The notes: a model not told the origin generated them from the letters alone. A stretch of 64,000 nt of DNA from Bryobacteraceae bacterium (GCA_019752335.1 JAIEMJ010000015.1:1-64000), one strand, 5' to 3'. Shown: positions 45,455 to 54,826, numbered from the stretch's first letter. Translations and numbers: made by a program.

Positions 45455-46830
45455 ATCCTTCGTTGGACGAGTTACAACGCGCGATAGCCGAGATTGAGGA
45501 GCGCGTGCGCGCGCGCCATCCCCAGTCGGCGGCGGGCGGGGAAGTGCCGCTGCCAAATCTGTGGCCGCTGCTGCACGCGCGCGACGCCGCCGAAGCCAAA
45601 GTAGCCGCGATCGGCCACGTGAATCCGCGTCCCGGCGGCCTGGTGAATGGCCTGATCCAAAGCGTGAAGCGCACGGTGGCCCGTGGCTTGAATTGGTTTG
45701 TGCGCGACCAGGTAGAGTTCAACCGCGCCAGCATGCAGTGCATTGAAGCGGTGCTCGAAGCCTTGAACGAGAGCAATCGCGCCCACGCCGAGTTAGCGAA
45801 CCGGATCGCGCGGCTGCCGATCCCCGAACTCCGCGACGAAGCCCGCGAGTTACGCGACATTCGCGGCCATTGGAGCCAATGGCGCCAGGAGTGGGAACGC
45901 AAGCTGACGGTGAACGAAGCGCAGTTCATGCGTGGACTGGCGGACTTACAGCTCGCCCAACAGCAGCGTGATTTGCTCGCGCAAGCCGGCTTTCGCGATA
46001 AGGTCGACACGCAGCATCAGAATTACCTCGGTGCGCTGGATCGGGCGACGGCGCAGTTACAGGACAAAGTATCCGCCGATCTCAATTACATGCGCGACGA
46101 ATTGCGTCGCGAAGCCGAGCATTTGATTCATGAGGAATTGCGCCTGCTTCGTCAACGTCCGGCCGTGGTGCTGGGCAGCGCGCCGAAGCCCGAAGCAGAA
46201 CTCGATTGGTTTACGTTTGCGAATAAGTTCCGTGGACCCGAACCCAAGATTCGTGAGCACTTCGCGCGCTACGTGCCTTACTTCGCGCAAGCGTCGCCGG
46301 TGCTGGACCTAGGCTGCGGGCGCGGCGAATTCCTGCGCCTCCTAAGGGACCAAGGGGTGACCGCGCGCGGCTTGGATTTGACGCCCGAGAATATTGCTCT
46401 GTGTATGGGTGAGGGGCTCAGCGTGGAGTTACAAGACTTCTTCACGTATCTACCCGGTCTTGCGGACGGCTCGCTGGGCGGGATCTTCTGCGCGCAGGTG
46501 GTCGAGCATCTGCCGGCCGCCAAGTTACCGGAACTGATTCGCCTGTGCGCGGCCAAGTTGAAGCCCGGAGCGCCGATCCTCTTTTAGACGCCGAATCCGG
46601 AGTGCCTGGCGATCTTTGCGTCGCATTTCTATCTGGATCCCACGCATGTACGTCCGGTGCCGCCGGCGCTGATGGAGTTCTACTTGAGCGAAGCGGGCTT
46701 TCGGGCGATCACCGTGGAGCGGTTGGGCACGGCGGCGAATGACTTTCCGGAGCTAGCCGGGCTACCGGAGAGTTTCCGGCAACGCTTCTTCGGCTCCCTG
46801 GACTATGCGATTCGGGGCATTCGAGTCTAA
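45451..46830 (+). pseudogene. Coiled-coil SAM methyltransferase interrupted by an in-frame amber codon
   Basis: The first frame (379 codons) ends at TAG 46585-46587 after ...KPGAPILF. The same frame then continues without further stops as TPNPECLAIFASHFYLDPTH to TAA 46828-46830. Homologs of this type read ...ILIETPNPECL, so a GAG (Glu) probably became TAG. N-terminal 230 residues form a long helical/coiled-coil region. The class I methyltransferase core has motif I SPVLDLGCGRGEFLRLLRDQ and IFCAQVVEHLPAAKL. It starts with TTG overlapping the queF stop. Either it is recently inactivated, or the stop is read through, or the shortened enzyme works without its last strands. Confidence 0.75.
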
Positions 46831-47130
46831 GCACGCGGCCAAGTGCGAAAGATCCTCGACGCTGGCCAGGCTCTCTTCAAGCTGCACGCCCACGGCATAT
46901 TCGTTCTCTTTGCCCGGTACGCAATAGCAGACGTGCCCGAAGACGATCTGCTCTTCCAGGGTCAAGCGCAGGTAAGTGCCCTCCGCCAAGTGCCGGTCCA
47001 GTTCGACGCGAGCGCCACGGGCGGAAACCTCCACCACTAGCGCGGGAATCGCCGTTTCGTCGCTGAGGCGCAAGACGGTGAGATGGTGTATCGGTTGGCG
47101 GGGGAAGGCTCTTCTTTCCACGAAAGGCAT
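46762..47130 (-). CDS. PilZ-domain protein
   Basis: A 122-residue protein consisting of a single PilZ domain, which binds cyclic di-GMP. The RxxxR motif is at the N-terminus (VERRAFPRQPIHHLTV) and the second motif [D/N]xSxxG appears as VEVSARGARVELD, with Glu in place of Asp/Asn. The C-terminal 25 residues are unstructured. Its 3' end overlaps the methyltransferase remnant convergently by about 70 bases. It may link c-di-GMP to motility, but no partner is visible here. Confidence 0.8.
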   Translation of the reverse strand: MPFVERRAFPRQPIHHLTVLRLSDETAIPALVVEVSARGARVELDRHLAEGTYLRLTLEEQIVFGHVCYCVPGKENEYAVGVQLEESLASVEDLSHLAACLDSNAPNRIVQGAEEALPETLR

Positions 47131-47167
47131 ATCGGCGTCCAGTGTACATCCTTGTAGGAGTAATTAA

Positions 47168-47173
47168 TATAGT
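47168..47173 (+). promoter_or_regulatory. -10 hexamer of the YdeI-like gene
   Basis: TATAGT, then four bases, then the ATG at 47178. The spacing is too short for a 5' leader. Confidence 0.4.
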
Positions 47174-47177
47174 ACCG

Positions 47178-47744
47178 ATGGCCCCCGCGAAAACACCCCT
47201 CCCCGAGATGCCTTTCCGCAGCCAAAAGACCTTCGAGACCTGGCTCAGGCGAAACCATCAGAAGTGCCCCGGGATTTGGCTGCGATTCGCCAAGAAGGAC
47301 TCTGGGATTCCCACGGTCGCGCCCACCGACGCTGTCGATACGGCGATCTGCTACGGCTGGATCGACGGCCAGATTCAACCGCGCGACGGCGAGACCTACC
47401 TGGTGCGCTACGGTCCGCGGGCGAAGCGCAGCATCTGGTCAAAGATCAACCGCGAACGCGTCGCGCGCCTGACAGCGGCCGGGCGGATGCAGCCCGCGGG
47501 TCTGGCCGAAGTCGAGCGGGCGCAGGCCGACGGCCGCTGGGCCGCGGCCTACGATTCCGCGCGGACGTCCACCGTGCCCCCCGACCTCGCCGCCGCCCTT
47601 GCCGCCCGGCCCGGCTTCACCCAAGCCTTCGCCGCCCTCAAGGCGCAAGAGCGCTACTCGATTCTGTTTCGCCTACAGACGTCGAAGAAGCCGGAGACCC
47701 GGGCGCGCCTGTTGGAGCGATTCCTCATCAAGCTAGCGGAGTAG
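47178..47744 (+). CDS. YdeI/OmpD-associated family protein
   Basis: 188 residues. The N-terminal domain FETWLRRNHQKCPGIWLRFAKKDSG...VDTAICYGWIDGQIQPRDGETYLVRYGPRAKRSIWSKINRERVARL is the conserved core of the YdeI/OmpD-associated family. The C-terminal domain is the usual Pro/Ala-containing helical part (STVPPDLAAALAARPGFTQAFAAL, RYSILFRLQTSKKPETRARLLERFLIKLAE). The molecular function of the family is not known. ATG 47178 fits the family N-terminus better than the in-frame ATG at 47142. Confidence 0.88.
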   Translation: MAPAKTPLPEMPFRSQKTFETWLRRNHQKCPGIWLRFAKKDSGIPTVAPTDAVDTAICYGWIDGQIQPRDGETYLVRYGPRAKRSIWSKINRERVARLTAAGRMQPAGLAEVERAQADGRWAAAYDSARTSTVPPDLAAALAARPGFTQAFAALKAQERYSILFRLQTSKKPETRARLLERFLIKLAE

Positions 47745-47752
47745 GCCAAAGG

Positions 47753-47890
47753 CTACCGGACTACCTTTCGCGACCACTCCGCCGCCTTGCGCGCCAGCAT
47801 TTCCAGATCGTCACCGCAGGCTCCCCGCAAAAATACGGCACGGCTCTCCGTCGGCTGTTCTAACGCCGCATCCGGACTCCCACTGGTCAC
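47753..47890 (-). pseudogene. N-terminal stub of a Ser/Thr protein kinase
   Basis: A 45-residue frame starts at GTG overlapping the TGA of the sigma-factor remnant (GTGA). It reads DAALEQPTESRAVFLRGACGDDLEMLARKAAEWSRK. This resembles the conserved N-terminal leader of many acidobacterial Ser/Thr kinases (ALALPPAERAAFLDEACGGD type). In such genomes a TIGR02999-type sigma factor is commonly followed by a kinase gene, so position supports the reading. Everything beyond residue 45 is missing. Confidence 0.45.
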
Positions 47891-48078
47891 CCCGTCTTCC
47901 TGCCTGGGACCAAACGATCCCGCAGCCAGGCGTGCGCAAAGCGCCATTCCCGGCGCACCGTGCTTTCCGAAGTGTTCATCGCCTCGGCGACCTCTGCGAG
48001 CGTCAGTCCGGTGAAGAAGTGCAACTCCACCACTCTTGCCTGGCGCGGCGCCAACTTCCCGAGTTCGCTCAGCGCCCC
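47887..48078 (-). pseudogene. Region-4 remnant of an ECF sigma factor (TIGR02999-like)
   Basis: The last 60 or so residues of the frame read LDGALSELGKLAPRQARVVELHFFTGLTLAEVAEAMNTSESTVRREWRFAHAWLRDRL. This is a well preserved sigma region 4 helix-turn-helix of the acidobacterial ECF subgroup. Upstream the frame has no sigma region 2 and no resemblance to the family, so the promoter-opening half has been deleted or scrambled. The intergenic space up to 48346 otherwise holds no gene. Confidence 0.7.
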
Positions 48079-48335
48079 ATCCAGTCCAGGCCCAGTCCCT
48101 CTCCCGCGGTTCCCGCCTCGTTCACACCAGCCAGGGACACTCGAATGGCTTTGCCTCCCCGCTTCTCCAACTCTTTCGGCGGCTGGCACAACACTACATT
48201 TGCAGGCAAACGCTTGATTCTTCTGTCTTTTTGCGATTCCGTCGGGGCCCAAATAAAAAATCACTCTATGCGTGAACACTTTTTCGCCGATATTCCCCTT
48301 TACTAGTTGAAAGTGCTAGTTAAGCATCGAATCAA

Positions 48336-48342
48336 AAGGAGG
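48336..48342 (+). promoter_or_regulatory. Strong Shine-Dalgarno before the subtilase GTG start
   Basis: AAGGAGG lies four bases upstream of the GTG at 48347. It is one of the few perfect ribosome sites in this window and fixes the start of the secreted protease. Confidence 0.75.
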
Positions 48343-48346
48343 ACGT

Positions 48347-50368
48347 GTGTTTTTAAGATTGAACAAATTTGTCCTAGGCGCGTTGGCCACTCTTACCCTT
48401 TGGGGCCAAGTGAACTATGACTTTTCCGACGGAGGCAGAAAGGCTGCCTACCTCTTGTCGACGGAGGAGATCTTCAGCAAGGCGAGTACGAGAAGCCTGA
48501 AGGCCGCCAAGAGCCACCGGAAGCTGGGATCGGGTGAGATCTACGTGCTGCCGGATGCGGCCATGAAGGAGCTTCGGAAGAACCGTGGCGAGCGCGCGTC
48601 GGCGGAGCCGGTTTTCTACTTCAAAGGCAACTTGCCTACCCCGGAAAAGCTGGCGGCGATGTCTCCGGACGAGCGCACGAAGCGCATGGAACCGGCTCGC
48701 CGTTTGATGACCAACCGGCTGATGGTGCGCATGACCGAATCCCAATATGCGCAACTTGCCGCCACCAGCCCCCAGGCCATCGAAAAAAGCATGGTTGACG
48801 GTTGGATGACCCTCTCGTTCGCCGACGCCTTCACCGCGCTGGACGCGGCCGATTGGATGATCAAGCAGGGCAACTGGGAATTCACGCCGGTCTTCAAACG
48901 CGAGTTCTTCACCCGCCAGACGCTGCGCCGCCAAGTGAACGATCCGCTCTATCCGAATCAATGGCATCTCGCCGGCGCCGGACCCAACATCAACATGGCC
49001 AACGCCTGGGATCAGGTGACCGGTAAGGGCATCAACGTCGTCATCCTCGACGACGGCTTCGACCTGTCGCACGAAGATTTGACCAATGCCTATCCGCTCT
49101 CCTCCGGTTACCATCGCAACTTCAAGGAAGACGGAGCCCCCAATGATCCGAAGCCCATGAAGGCGGAAGAGAATCATGGCACCTATTGCGGCGGCTTGGC
49201 CCTGGCCAATGGCTTCAACAATCTCGGTACCGTCGGCGTGGCGCCGGAAGCGCGGGCCATGGCCATGCGCATCATCGGCGGGGCCGTGCCGGAAGACTCC
49301 TACGGAACGGCGTTGGCCTGGCAGCCAGATGGCGTCATCAGCCATGTTTCGAGCAATAGCTGGGGTCCGACGGATGACGGCAAGGACGCTGGCCGCGCCG
49401 GCGCACCTTCCTTGGCCGGCATCGAACGTGGCGCCACGCGGAACCGGAACGGGCTGGGGACGGTGTACGCGATCTCCGCGGGCAATGGCCGCGCTGAAGG
49501 TGACGACAGCAGCTATGACGAACTAACCAACTCGCGCTTCGCCATCTCGGTGGGAGCAGTGGCTCGCGATGGTAAGCAGAGCTCCTATTCCGAGAGCGGG
49601 ATGGGCGTGGCGATCGCGGCGTTTGGCGGCGAGTTTCAACCACCCGACGTCCTCTGGAGCACCAATAACATGGGTGCGGATGCCTTCGCGATCAAGAACA
49701 CCAACTTTCCCACCTCCCAAGCGCCGGTGAACTACACCGACGCCGGCAACGGCACCTCGGCCGCCGCGCCGCAAGTCGCAGGCGCCGCCGCCCTGCTGCT
49801 CGAAAGCAACCCCACCCTCGGCTATCGCGACGTGAAGGAGATCCTGATGCGCTCCGCCACGCGGACCGGCCTCTCGGGTACCGATGACTTCGTCCGCAAC
49901 AGCGGCGGATTCTCCTTTAGCCACGCGTTTGGCGGAGGCTTACTGAATGTCGCCGAAGCCCTCAAGCTGGCCGCCGGTTGGACCAAACTCGGCCCCTTGG
50001 CGACGATCGAAGCCCCCCCGCTAACCACGGCGTCCTCCATCGACGATGGCAGTGGCGTGCTCTTCGAAGTCGCTCTTTCCGGGGCCGATATGCGCGTCGA
50101 GCATGTGGACCTGGTCGTCAACGTGAAGCACGCCAAGCGCGGCGATCTGCGCTTCACGATCATTGCCCCCAATGGCATGAAGAGCATCGCGCAACCGCGC
50201 CCCAACGACGACAACGCCGACTTCACCGACTACCGGTTCACTTCCGCCCGCCACTGGGGCGAGTCCTCGAATGGAACCTGGACGGTCACCATTGAAGATA
50301 CGGTCACGAATGGAGTGGCTGGGCAGTTTGTGAATGCCAAGCTCGTGTTCTACGGAACTGCAAGGTAA
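48347..50368 (+). CDS. Exported subtilisin-family (S8) protease with C-terminal P-domain
   Basis: 673 residues. Signal peptide (LNKFVLGALATLTLWGQ), then a propeptide-like region to about residue 200. The catalytic domain has Asp in NVVILDDGFDLSHED, His in ENHGTYCGGLALANG, the oxyanion Asn region ISAGNGRAEGDDS and Ser in GNGTSAAAPQVAGAAALLLES. The last 130 residues form a P/Homo-B domain (DMRVEHVDLVVNVKHAKRGDLRFTIIAPNGMKS...WGESSNGTWTVTIEDT), the kexin/furin arrangement. Acidic DDG and Asp-rich loops suggest calcium binding. It is monocistronic, with a terminator following. Confidence 0.95.
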   Translation: MFLRLNKFVLGALATLTLWGQVNYDFSDGGRKAAYLLSTEEIFSKASTRSLKAAKSHRKLGSGEIYVLPDAAMKELRKNRGERASAEPVFYFKGNLPTPEKLAAMSPDERTKRMEPARRLMTNRLMVRMTESQYAQLAATSPQAIEKSMVDGWMTLSFADAFTALDAADWMIKQGNWEFTPVFKREFFTRQTLRRQVNDPLYPNQWHLAGAGPNINMANAWDQVTGKGINVVILDDGFDLSHEDLTNAYPLSSGYHRNFKEDGAPNDPKPMKAEENHGTYCGGLALANGFNNLGTVGVAPEARAMAMRIIGGAVPEDSYGTALAWQPDGVISHVSSNSWGPTDDGKDAGRAGAPSLAGIERGATRNRNGLGTVYAISAGNGRAEGDDSSYDELTNSRFAISVGAVARDGKQSSYSESGMGVAIAAFGGEFQPPDVLWSTNNMGADAFAIKNTNFPTSQAPVNYTDAGNGTSAAAPQVAGAAALLLESNPTLGYRDVKEILMRSATRTGLSGTDDFVRNSGGFSFSHAFGGGLLNVAEALKLAAGWTKLGPLATIEAPPLTTASSIDDGSGVLFEVALSGADMRVEHVDLVVNVKHAKRGDLRFTIIAPNGMKSIAQPRPNDDNADFTDYRFTSARHWGESSNGTWTVTIEDTVTNGVAGQFVNAKLVFYGTAR

Positions 50369-50395
50369 CCCGCTCACGCAAGCGGCTAACTAAAA

Positions 50396-50443
50396 GCGAG
50401 GCGAGGGTGGAGCAGCAAGCTCCACCCTCCCCTCGTTGCTTTT
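50396..50443 (+). terminator. Rho-independent terminator after the S8 protease
   Basis: Long hairpin with the outer arms GCGAGG and CCTCG and the inner perfect arms GGGTGGAGC and GCTCCACCC around CAGCAA, followed by TTGCTTTT. Confidence 0.8.
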
Positions 50444-50465
50444 CACACGCACTCCTCTCCTGTCA

Positions 50466-50471
50466 TAGAAT
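50466..50471 (+). promoter_or_regulatory. -10 hexamer of the second DUF1549-DUF1501 operon
   Basis: TAGAAT, then CAGGAC, then GTG at 50478. A start at GTG would be leaderless, whereas ATG 50484 would use AGGA as ribosome site. Confidence 0.4.
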
Positions 50472-50477
50472 CAGGAC

Positions 50478-52475
50478 GTGAAGATGTCTCTCACCTTTCT
50501 GGCCGCCGGACTGCTGATCGTGGCTGCCACGGGCGACGTCGCGCCGCTGGGTACTTATACCGCCGCCGAGCGGCGGCACTGGGCCTTCCAGCCGGTGAAG
50601 GATCCCGCGCCGCCCACGTTTACGGACGCCGCCGCGCAAAGCTGGATCCGCACGCCCGTGGACGCTTTCGTTCTGGCCAAGCTGCGCGACGCGAAGCTGA
50701 CGCCCGCTCCCGAGGCCGACCGCGCTACCTTGATTCGGCGCGTGACCTACGACCTGACTGGCTTGCCACCCACCCCCGAAGAGATCGCGGCCTTCGTCGC
50801 CGACCGTTCGCCCAAAGCCTACGAGAACCTGATCGAGCGGCTGCTGGCTTCGCCGCGCTACGGCGAGCAGTGGGCCCGCCATTGGCTCGACGTCGTGCGC
50901 TTCGCCGAAAGCGACGGCTACGAGTACGACACGCATCGTCCAGACGCCTACCGCTTCCGCGATTACGTGATCTCCTCCTTCAATCAGGACAAGCCCTATC
51001 ACCAGTTCGTGCGCGAGCAACTGGCGGGCGATGAGATCGATCCCGCGTCGCACGAGATGCTGGTGGCGAGTGGCTTCAATCGCCTGGGGCCGCTGCGGAA
51101 GAATCAAGGCAACCAGGAGGTGGCCAGTTCGCGCACCGAGGTGTTGACGGAGATGACGAACATCGTGGGCGGAGCTTTTCTGGGCGTGACGGTGGGCTGC
51201 GCGCGCTGCCACGACCATAAGTTCGACCCCATTCGCCAGAGCGACTACTACCGGCTGCAAGGCTACTTCGCGCAGACCGATTCGAACGACGTCATCGTCG
51301 CCAGCGCCGCCGAGCAGGCCGCCTACAAGGCCACCGTGGAGCCCATCGAAGCCGAGACGCGCAAACTGCGCGGCCAGATGCGGCGCGCGTCGGAGGAGGA
51401 GAAAGGCAAGCTGCTCACGCGCCTGGAAGGGCTGGACGAGAAGATGCCGCCGCCCATGCAGGCGATGTACGCGGTGCGAGATAACCCCTCCGGCATGACC
51501 CAGATCCACTTGCTGGGCCGCGGCGATTACCGGAACAAAGGCGCGAAGGTCGGCATGCGTCCGTTGGGCGTGCTGCTGCCGGATGGCGCCGAAGAGCTAC
51601 CGCTGGCGACCGCGCAGCCCCGCAAGGCGCTCGCCGAGTGGATCACGGACGCGAAGAATCCGCTGACGCCGCGGGTGCTGGTGAATCGCATCTGGGGCTA
51701 TCACTTCGGCAAAGCGTTGGTGAGCACGCCGAATGACTTTGGCCGCATGGGCACCCGCCCCACGCATCCGCTGCTGCTCGATTGGCTGGCCAGCCGCTTC
51801 GTCGCCGGCGGGTGGCGCATCAAGGATCTGCATCGCGAGATGATGCTGTCGAGCACCTATCGCCAGGCCAGCGTGTCGCCCAACGAGAAGGCCGCCGCAG
51901 CCGTGGACCCGGGCAATCAACTGCTATGGAAGTGGAATCGCCGCCGCCTGGATGCCGAAGAGATCCGCGACACGATGCTGGCCGTCTCAGGCCGCCTGAA
52001 TCTGAAGGCCGGTGGCCCCAGCGTAATGACGCAGATTGACCCCGAATTGATCAAGGATCTGAAGCGTCCGCAGTATTGGCAGGTGACCAAGGATCGCGCC
52101 GAGCATGACCGGCGCACGATCTACCTGATCTACAAGCGCAACCTGATTCTGCCTTTCATGCAGGTCTTCGATTCGCCGGATACCCTGCTTTCTTGCGCTC
52201 GGCGCGAGCAATCGACGCATGCGCCGCAGGCCCTGGAGCTATTGAACGGCACGCTTTCCAACCAACTGGCCGTGGATTTGGCGGCCCGCTTGAAAGCGGC
52301 GAAGGGAACGCCGGCCGCACGGATCGATTATGCCTTCCGCCTGGGCGCCGGCCGCGCGCCGAACGCGAAGGAGAAAGCCTTGGCGCTCGCTTACCTCGAT
52401 GACCCGGACCCAGCCGCCGCCACCGAGTTCGCCCTCTCACTTTTCAATTCGAACGCCCTGCTTTACGTGAACTAA
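50478..52475 (+). CDS. DUF1549/DUF1553 (PSCyt2-PSD1) protein, second copy
   Basis: 665 residues, signal peptide SLTFLAAGLLIVAATGDVA. DUF1549: RRHWAFQPV, FVLAKLRDAKLTPAPEADRATLIRRVTYDLTGLPPTPEEI, YGEQWARHWLDVVRFAESDGYEYD, with one haem motif CARCHDHKFDP. The linker is charged and predicted helical. DUF1553: NPLTPRVLVNRIWGYHFGKALVSTPNDFGRMG, LHREMMLSSTYRQAS, RRRLDAEEIRDTMLAVSGRLN. The DUF1501 gene starts three bases downstream. GTG 50478 or ATG 50484 may start it. Confidence 0.92.
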   Translation: MKMSLTFLAAGLLIVAATGDVAPLGTYTAAERRHWAFQPVKDPAPPTFTDAAAQSWIRTPVDAFVLAKLRDAKLTPAPEADRATLIRRVTYDLTGLPPTPEEIAAFVADRSPKAYENLIERLLASPRYGEQWARHWLDVVRFAESDGYEYDTHRPDAYRFRDYVISSFNQDKPYHQFVREQLAGDEIDPASHEMLVASGFNRLGPLRKNQGNQEVASSRTEVLTEMTNIVGGAFLGVTVGCARCHDHKFDPIRQSDYYRLQGYFAQTDSNDVIVASAAEQAAYKATVEPIEAETRKLRGQMRRASEEEKGKLLTRLEGLDEKMPPPMQAMYAVRDNPSGMTQIHLLGRGDYRNKGAKVGMRPLGVLLPDGAEELPLATAQPRKALAEWITDAKNPLTPRVLVNRIWGYHFGKALVSTPNDFGRMGTRPTHPLLLDWLASRFVAGGWRIKDLHREMMLSSTYRQASVSPNEKAAAAVDPGNQLLWKWNRRRLDAEEIRDTMLAVSGRLNLKAGGPSVMTQIDPELIKDLKRPQYWQVTKDRAEHDRRTIYLIYKRNLILPFMQVFDSPDTLLSCARREQSTHAPQALELLNGTLSNQLAVDLAARLKAAKGTPAARIDYAFRLGAGRAPNAKEKALALAYLDDPDPAAATEFALSLFNSNALLYVN

Positions 52476-52478
52476 CTT

Positions 52479-53888
52479 ATGGAACACATCCGCTACGCCC
52501 GCAATCGCCGCGACTTTCTCACCCAGTGTTTCTGCGGCCTGGGGGCGCTGGGCTACGGGTCCTTGCTGGCGCAGGAGAAACGGCTGAGTCCGCTGGCGCC
52601 GAAGCCGTCGCACTTCGCGCCGCAGGCGAAGGCCATCATCTTTCTCTTCCAGGCGGGCGGCCCCTCGCACCTCGAAACCTTTGATCCCAAACCGCTGCTG
52701 AACAAGCTGCACGGCGAGAAGCGCCCGGCCACGTTTGGCAACGTGGAGTATCAGAACGTGAACGTGAATTCGCGCCTGCTGGGCACGAAACGCACCTTTG
52801 CCCGCTACGGGAAGAGCGGGATGGAGATCTCTGACCTGCTGCCCCATCAGGCGCAGATCGCCGACGAACTGTGCGTGATCCGTTCGATGCACGGCGACAT
52901 GGTGGTCCACTCGGCGGCGCAGTATCAGCTGATGTCCGGCCGCGTGATTCCGGGCTTCCCGTCGATGGGCAGTTGGATGGCTTACGGCCTCGGCACGGAG
53001 AGCGACTCGCTGCCGGCTTACGTCGTGATGCCCGATCCGAACGGCGCGCCCGAGGCCGGGCAGCCCATGTACACGAATGGCTTTCTGCCCGCGGCATACC
53101 AGCCGGCGCTCTTCCGCGCCGGGTCGCGGCCGGTGTTGAATCTCGAGTTGCCCAAGGGCATCACCATGCCGCGGCGCCGCAAGACCGTGGACTTCATCCG
53201 GCAATTGAACGAGGCGAATCTGCTCGGCGAGGATCCAGAGTTCTCGGCAAGAATTTCGGCCTACGACACGGCCTTCAAAATGCAAACCGACGCGCCCGAA
53301 CTCTTCGACGTGTCGAATGAGCCGCAAGAGACGCGAGACCTCTATGGCGTCGGCCAGCCGAATACGGACGACTATGGCCGCCGTTGTCTCCTGGCCAGAC
53401 GACTGGTCGAGAAGGGCGTCCGTTTCGTCTGCGTGGTGGCGGGCGGCGGCGGCGCCGACACCGAGTGGGACGCGCATACCGACATCGAGAAGAACCATAC
53501 GCGCATGGCCGCGCTCACCGATCAGCCGACGGCCGCCTTGGTGAAGGACCTGAAGCGCCGGGGCTTGCTCGATTCGACGATCGTCATGTGGGGCGGGGAA
53601 TTTGGCCGGTCACCGGAGAGCGAGCGGGGGAACGGGCGCGATCACCACAACACCGGCTTCACGATGTGGCTGGCAGGCGGCGGCTTCCAGGGCGGCACCA
53701 CCTACGGCGCCACGGACGACATCGGCCTGAAGGCGACGGTTGACCCGGTGCATTTCCGCGACCTGCACGCGACGATCCTGCACCAGATGGGGCTGAGCCA
53801 GGATCAGTTGAGTGTCCTGCACCAGGGCCGTCGCGAGCGGCTCACCGAAGTGCATGGTGAAATTCTGAAGAAGATGATTCGTAGCTAG
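52479..53888 (+). CDS. DUF1501 protein, Tat-exported, second copy
   Basis: 469 residues with Tat signal RNRRDFLTQCFCGLGALGYGSLLA. Core motifs: [147 protein letters not shown]. It has the same fold landmarks as the copy at 39539 but clearly diverged. The phosphotransferase gene overlaps its stop by one base (TAGTG). Confidence 0.92.
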   Translation: MEHIRYARNRRDFLTQCFCGLGALGYGSLLAQEKRLSPLAPKPSHFAPQAKAIIFLFQAGGPSHLETFDPKPLLNKLHGEKRPATFGNVEYQNVNVNSRLLGTKRTFARYGKSGMEISDLLPHQAQIADELCVIRSMHGDMVVHSAAQYQLMSGRVIPGFPSMGSWMAYGLGTESDSLPAYVVMPDPNGAPEAGQPMYTNGFLPAAYQPALFRAGSRPVLNLELPKGITMPRRRKTVDFIRQLNEANLLGEDPEFSARISAYDTAFKMQTDAPELFDVSNEPQETRDLYGVGQPNTDDYGRRCLLARRLVEKGVRFVCVVAGGGGADTEWDAHTDIEKNHTRMAALTDQPTAALVKDLKRRGLLDSTIVMWGGEFGRSPESERGNGRDHHNTGFTMWLAGGGFQGGTTYGATDDIGLKATVDPVHFRDLHATILHQMGLSQDQLSVLHQGRRERLTEVHGEILKKMIRS

Positions 53889-54826
53889 TGGATTTCCTCG
53901 CGCGCGCCCTTCAGGTGGCACAAACCCTTGGCTTGCATCAGCCCACAGCCGAATTGCTGCTGGGCGGCGTCTCTTCGGACGTCGCTTTGATCACGGACGG
54001 CCAGCAGCGTTTCGTCGTGAAGCGCTCCATCGATAACCTGCGCGTTGCCGCCGATTGGCCGGTACACCCGAGTCGCATCTGGCGCGAGGTGGACGCCTTG
54101 CGCGCCATCGCGCCGCAACTGCCCCCTGGCGCCGTGCCCGCCGTCGTTTATGAGTCGCGCGACGAGTATCTCTACGCGATGACTGCCGCGCCCGACGGAG
54201 CTACCTCCTGGAAGGAGCAGTTGCTCGCGGGCGATGTAGATGCGGATCTCGCCGCTTACATCGGCGCCGTGCATGCCGCGATGCTGCGCCTGCCGAATCC
54301 GCGGCCGGAGTTTGACGACATCACGTTCTTCGAAGAGCTCCGGATTGACCCGTATTACCGCTACACCGCCGAGCGCCACCCGGACCTGCGGTCTGCCTTC
54401 GATCGGGGCGCTGCGGCCTGCCGGCAGCACCGCTGGGCGCTGGTCCACGGTGACTTCAGCCCGAAGAACATCATGGCTGGCCGGGCTACCGCGATGGTGC
54501 TCGACTGGGAGTGCGTTCACTGGGGCGACCCCGCCTTTGACACGGGCTTCATCCTAAATCATCTGCTGCTGAAGGGCTTCCACCGCCCGCAGGACCGGCC
54601 CTTGCTGGCGCGGGCCGCCGAAGCTTACTACCAGGCCGCCGGCGCGGTGCCCTTCGAAGCCACGATGATTCATCTGCCGCTCTTGCTGTTGTGCCGGGTG
54701 GACGGCAAGAGTCCGGTGGAGTACTTGACCCGCGAGGAGACTCGCGAAGCGGTGCGGGCTTTCGCGCGCAGTCTGCTGGCCGAGCCGCCGGGGTCGGTGA
54801 GTGCGCTCTTCGCGAGGCTCTCCTGA
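53888..54826 (+). CDS. APH/choline-kinase-like phosphotransferase
   Basis: 312 residues. The kinase-like fold has the catalytic loop WALVHGDFSPKNIMAGRA (HGDxxxxN) and the metal-binding AMVLDWECVHWGDPAFDTGFIL (the DFG-equivalent Asp in LDWE). The N-terminal lobe has DGQQRFVVKRSI with the ATP-contacting Lys. The GTG start overlaps the DUF1501 stop, so it is the third gene of this operon. Substrates of such enzymes are small hydroxyl compounds (aminoglycosides, choline, sugars). A sugar kinase role would fit the neighbours but is inference. Confidence 0.85.
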   Translation: MDFLARALQVAQTLGLHQPTAELLLGGVSSDVALITDGQQRFVVKRSIDNLRVAADWPVHPSRIWREVDALRAIAPQLPPGAVPAVVYESRDEYLYAMTAAPDGATSWKEQLLAGDVDADLAAYIGAVHAAMLRLPNPRPEFDDITFFEELRIDPYYRYTAERHPDLRSAFDRGAAACRQHRWALVHGDFSPKNIMAGRATAMVLDWECVHWGDPAFDTGFILNHLLLKGFHRPQDRPLLARAAEAYYQAAGAVPFEATMIHLPLLLLCRVDGKSPVEYLTREETREAVRAFARSLLAEPPGSVSALFARLS

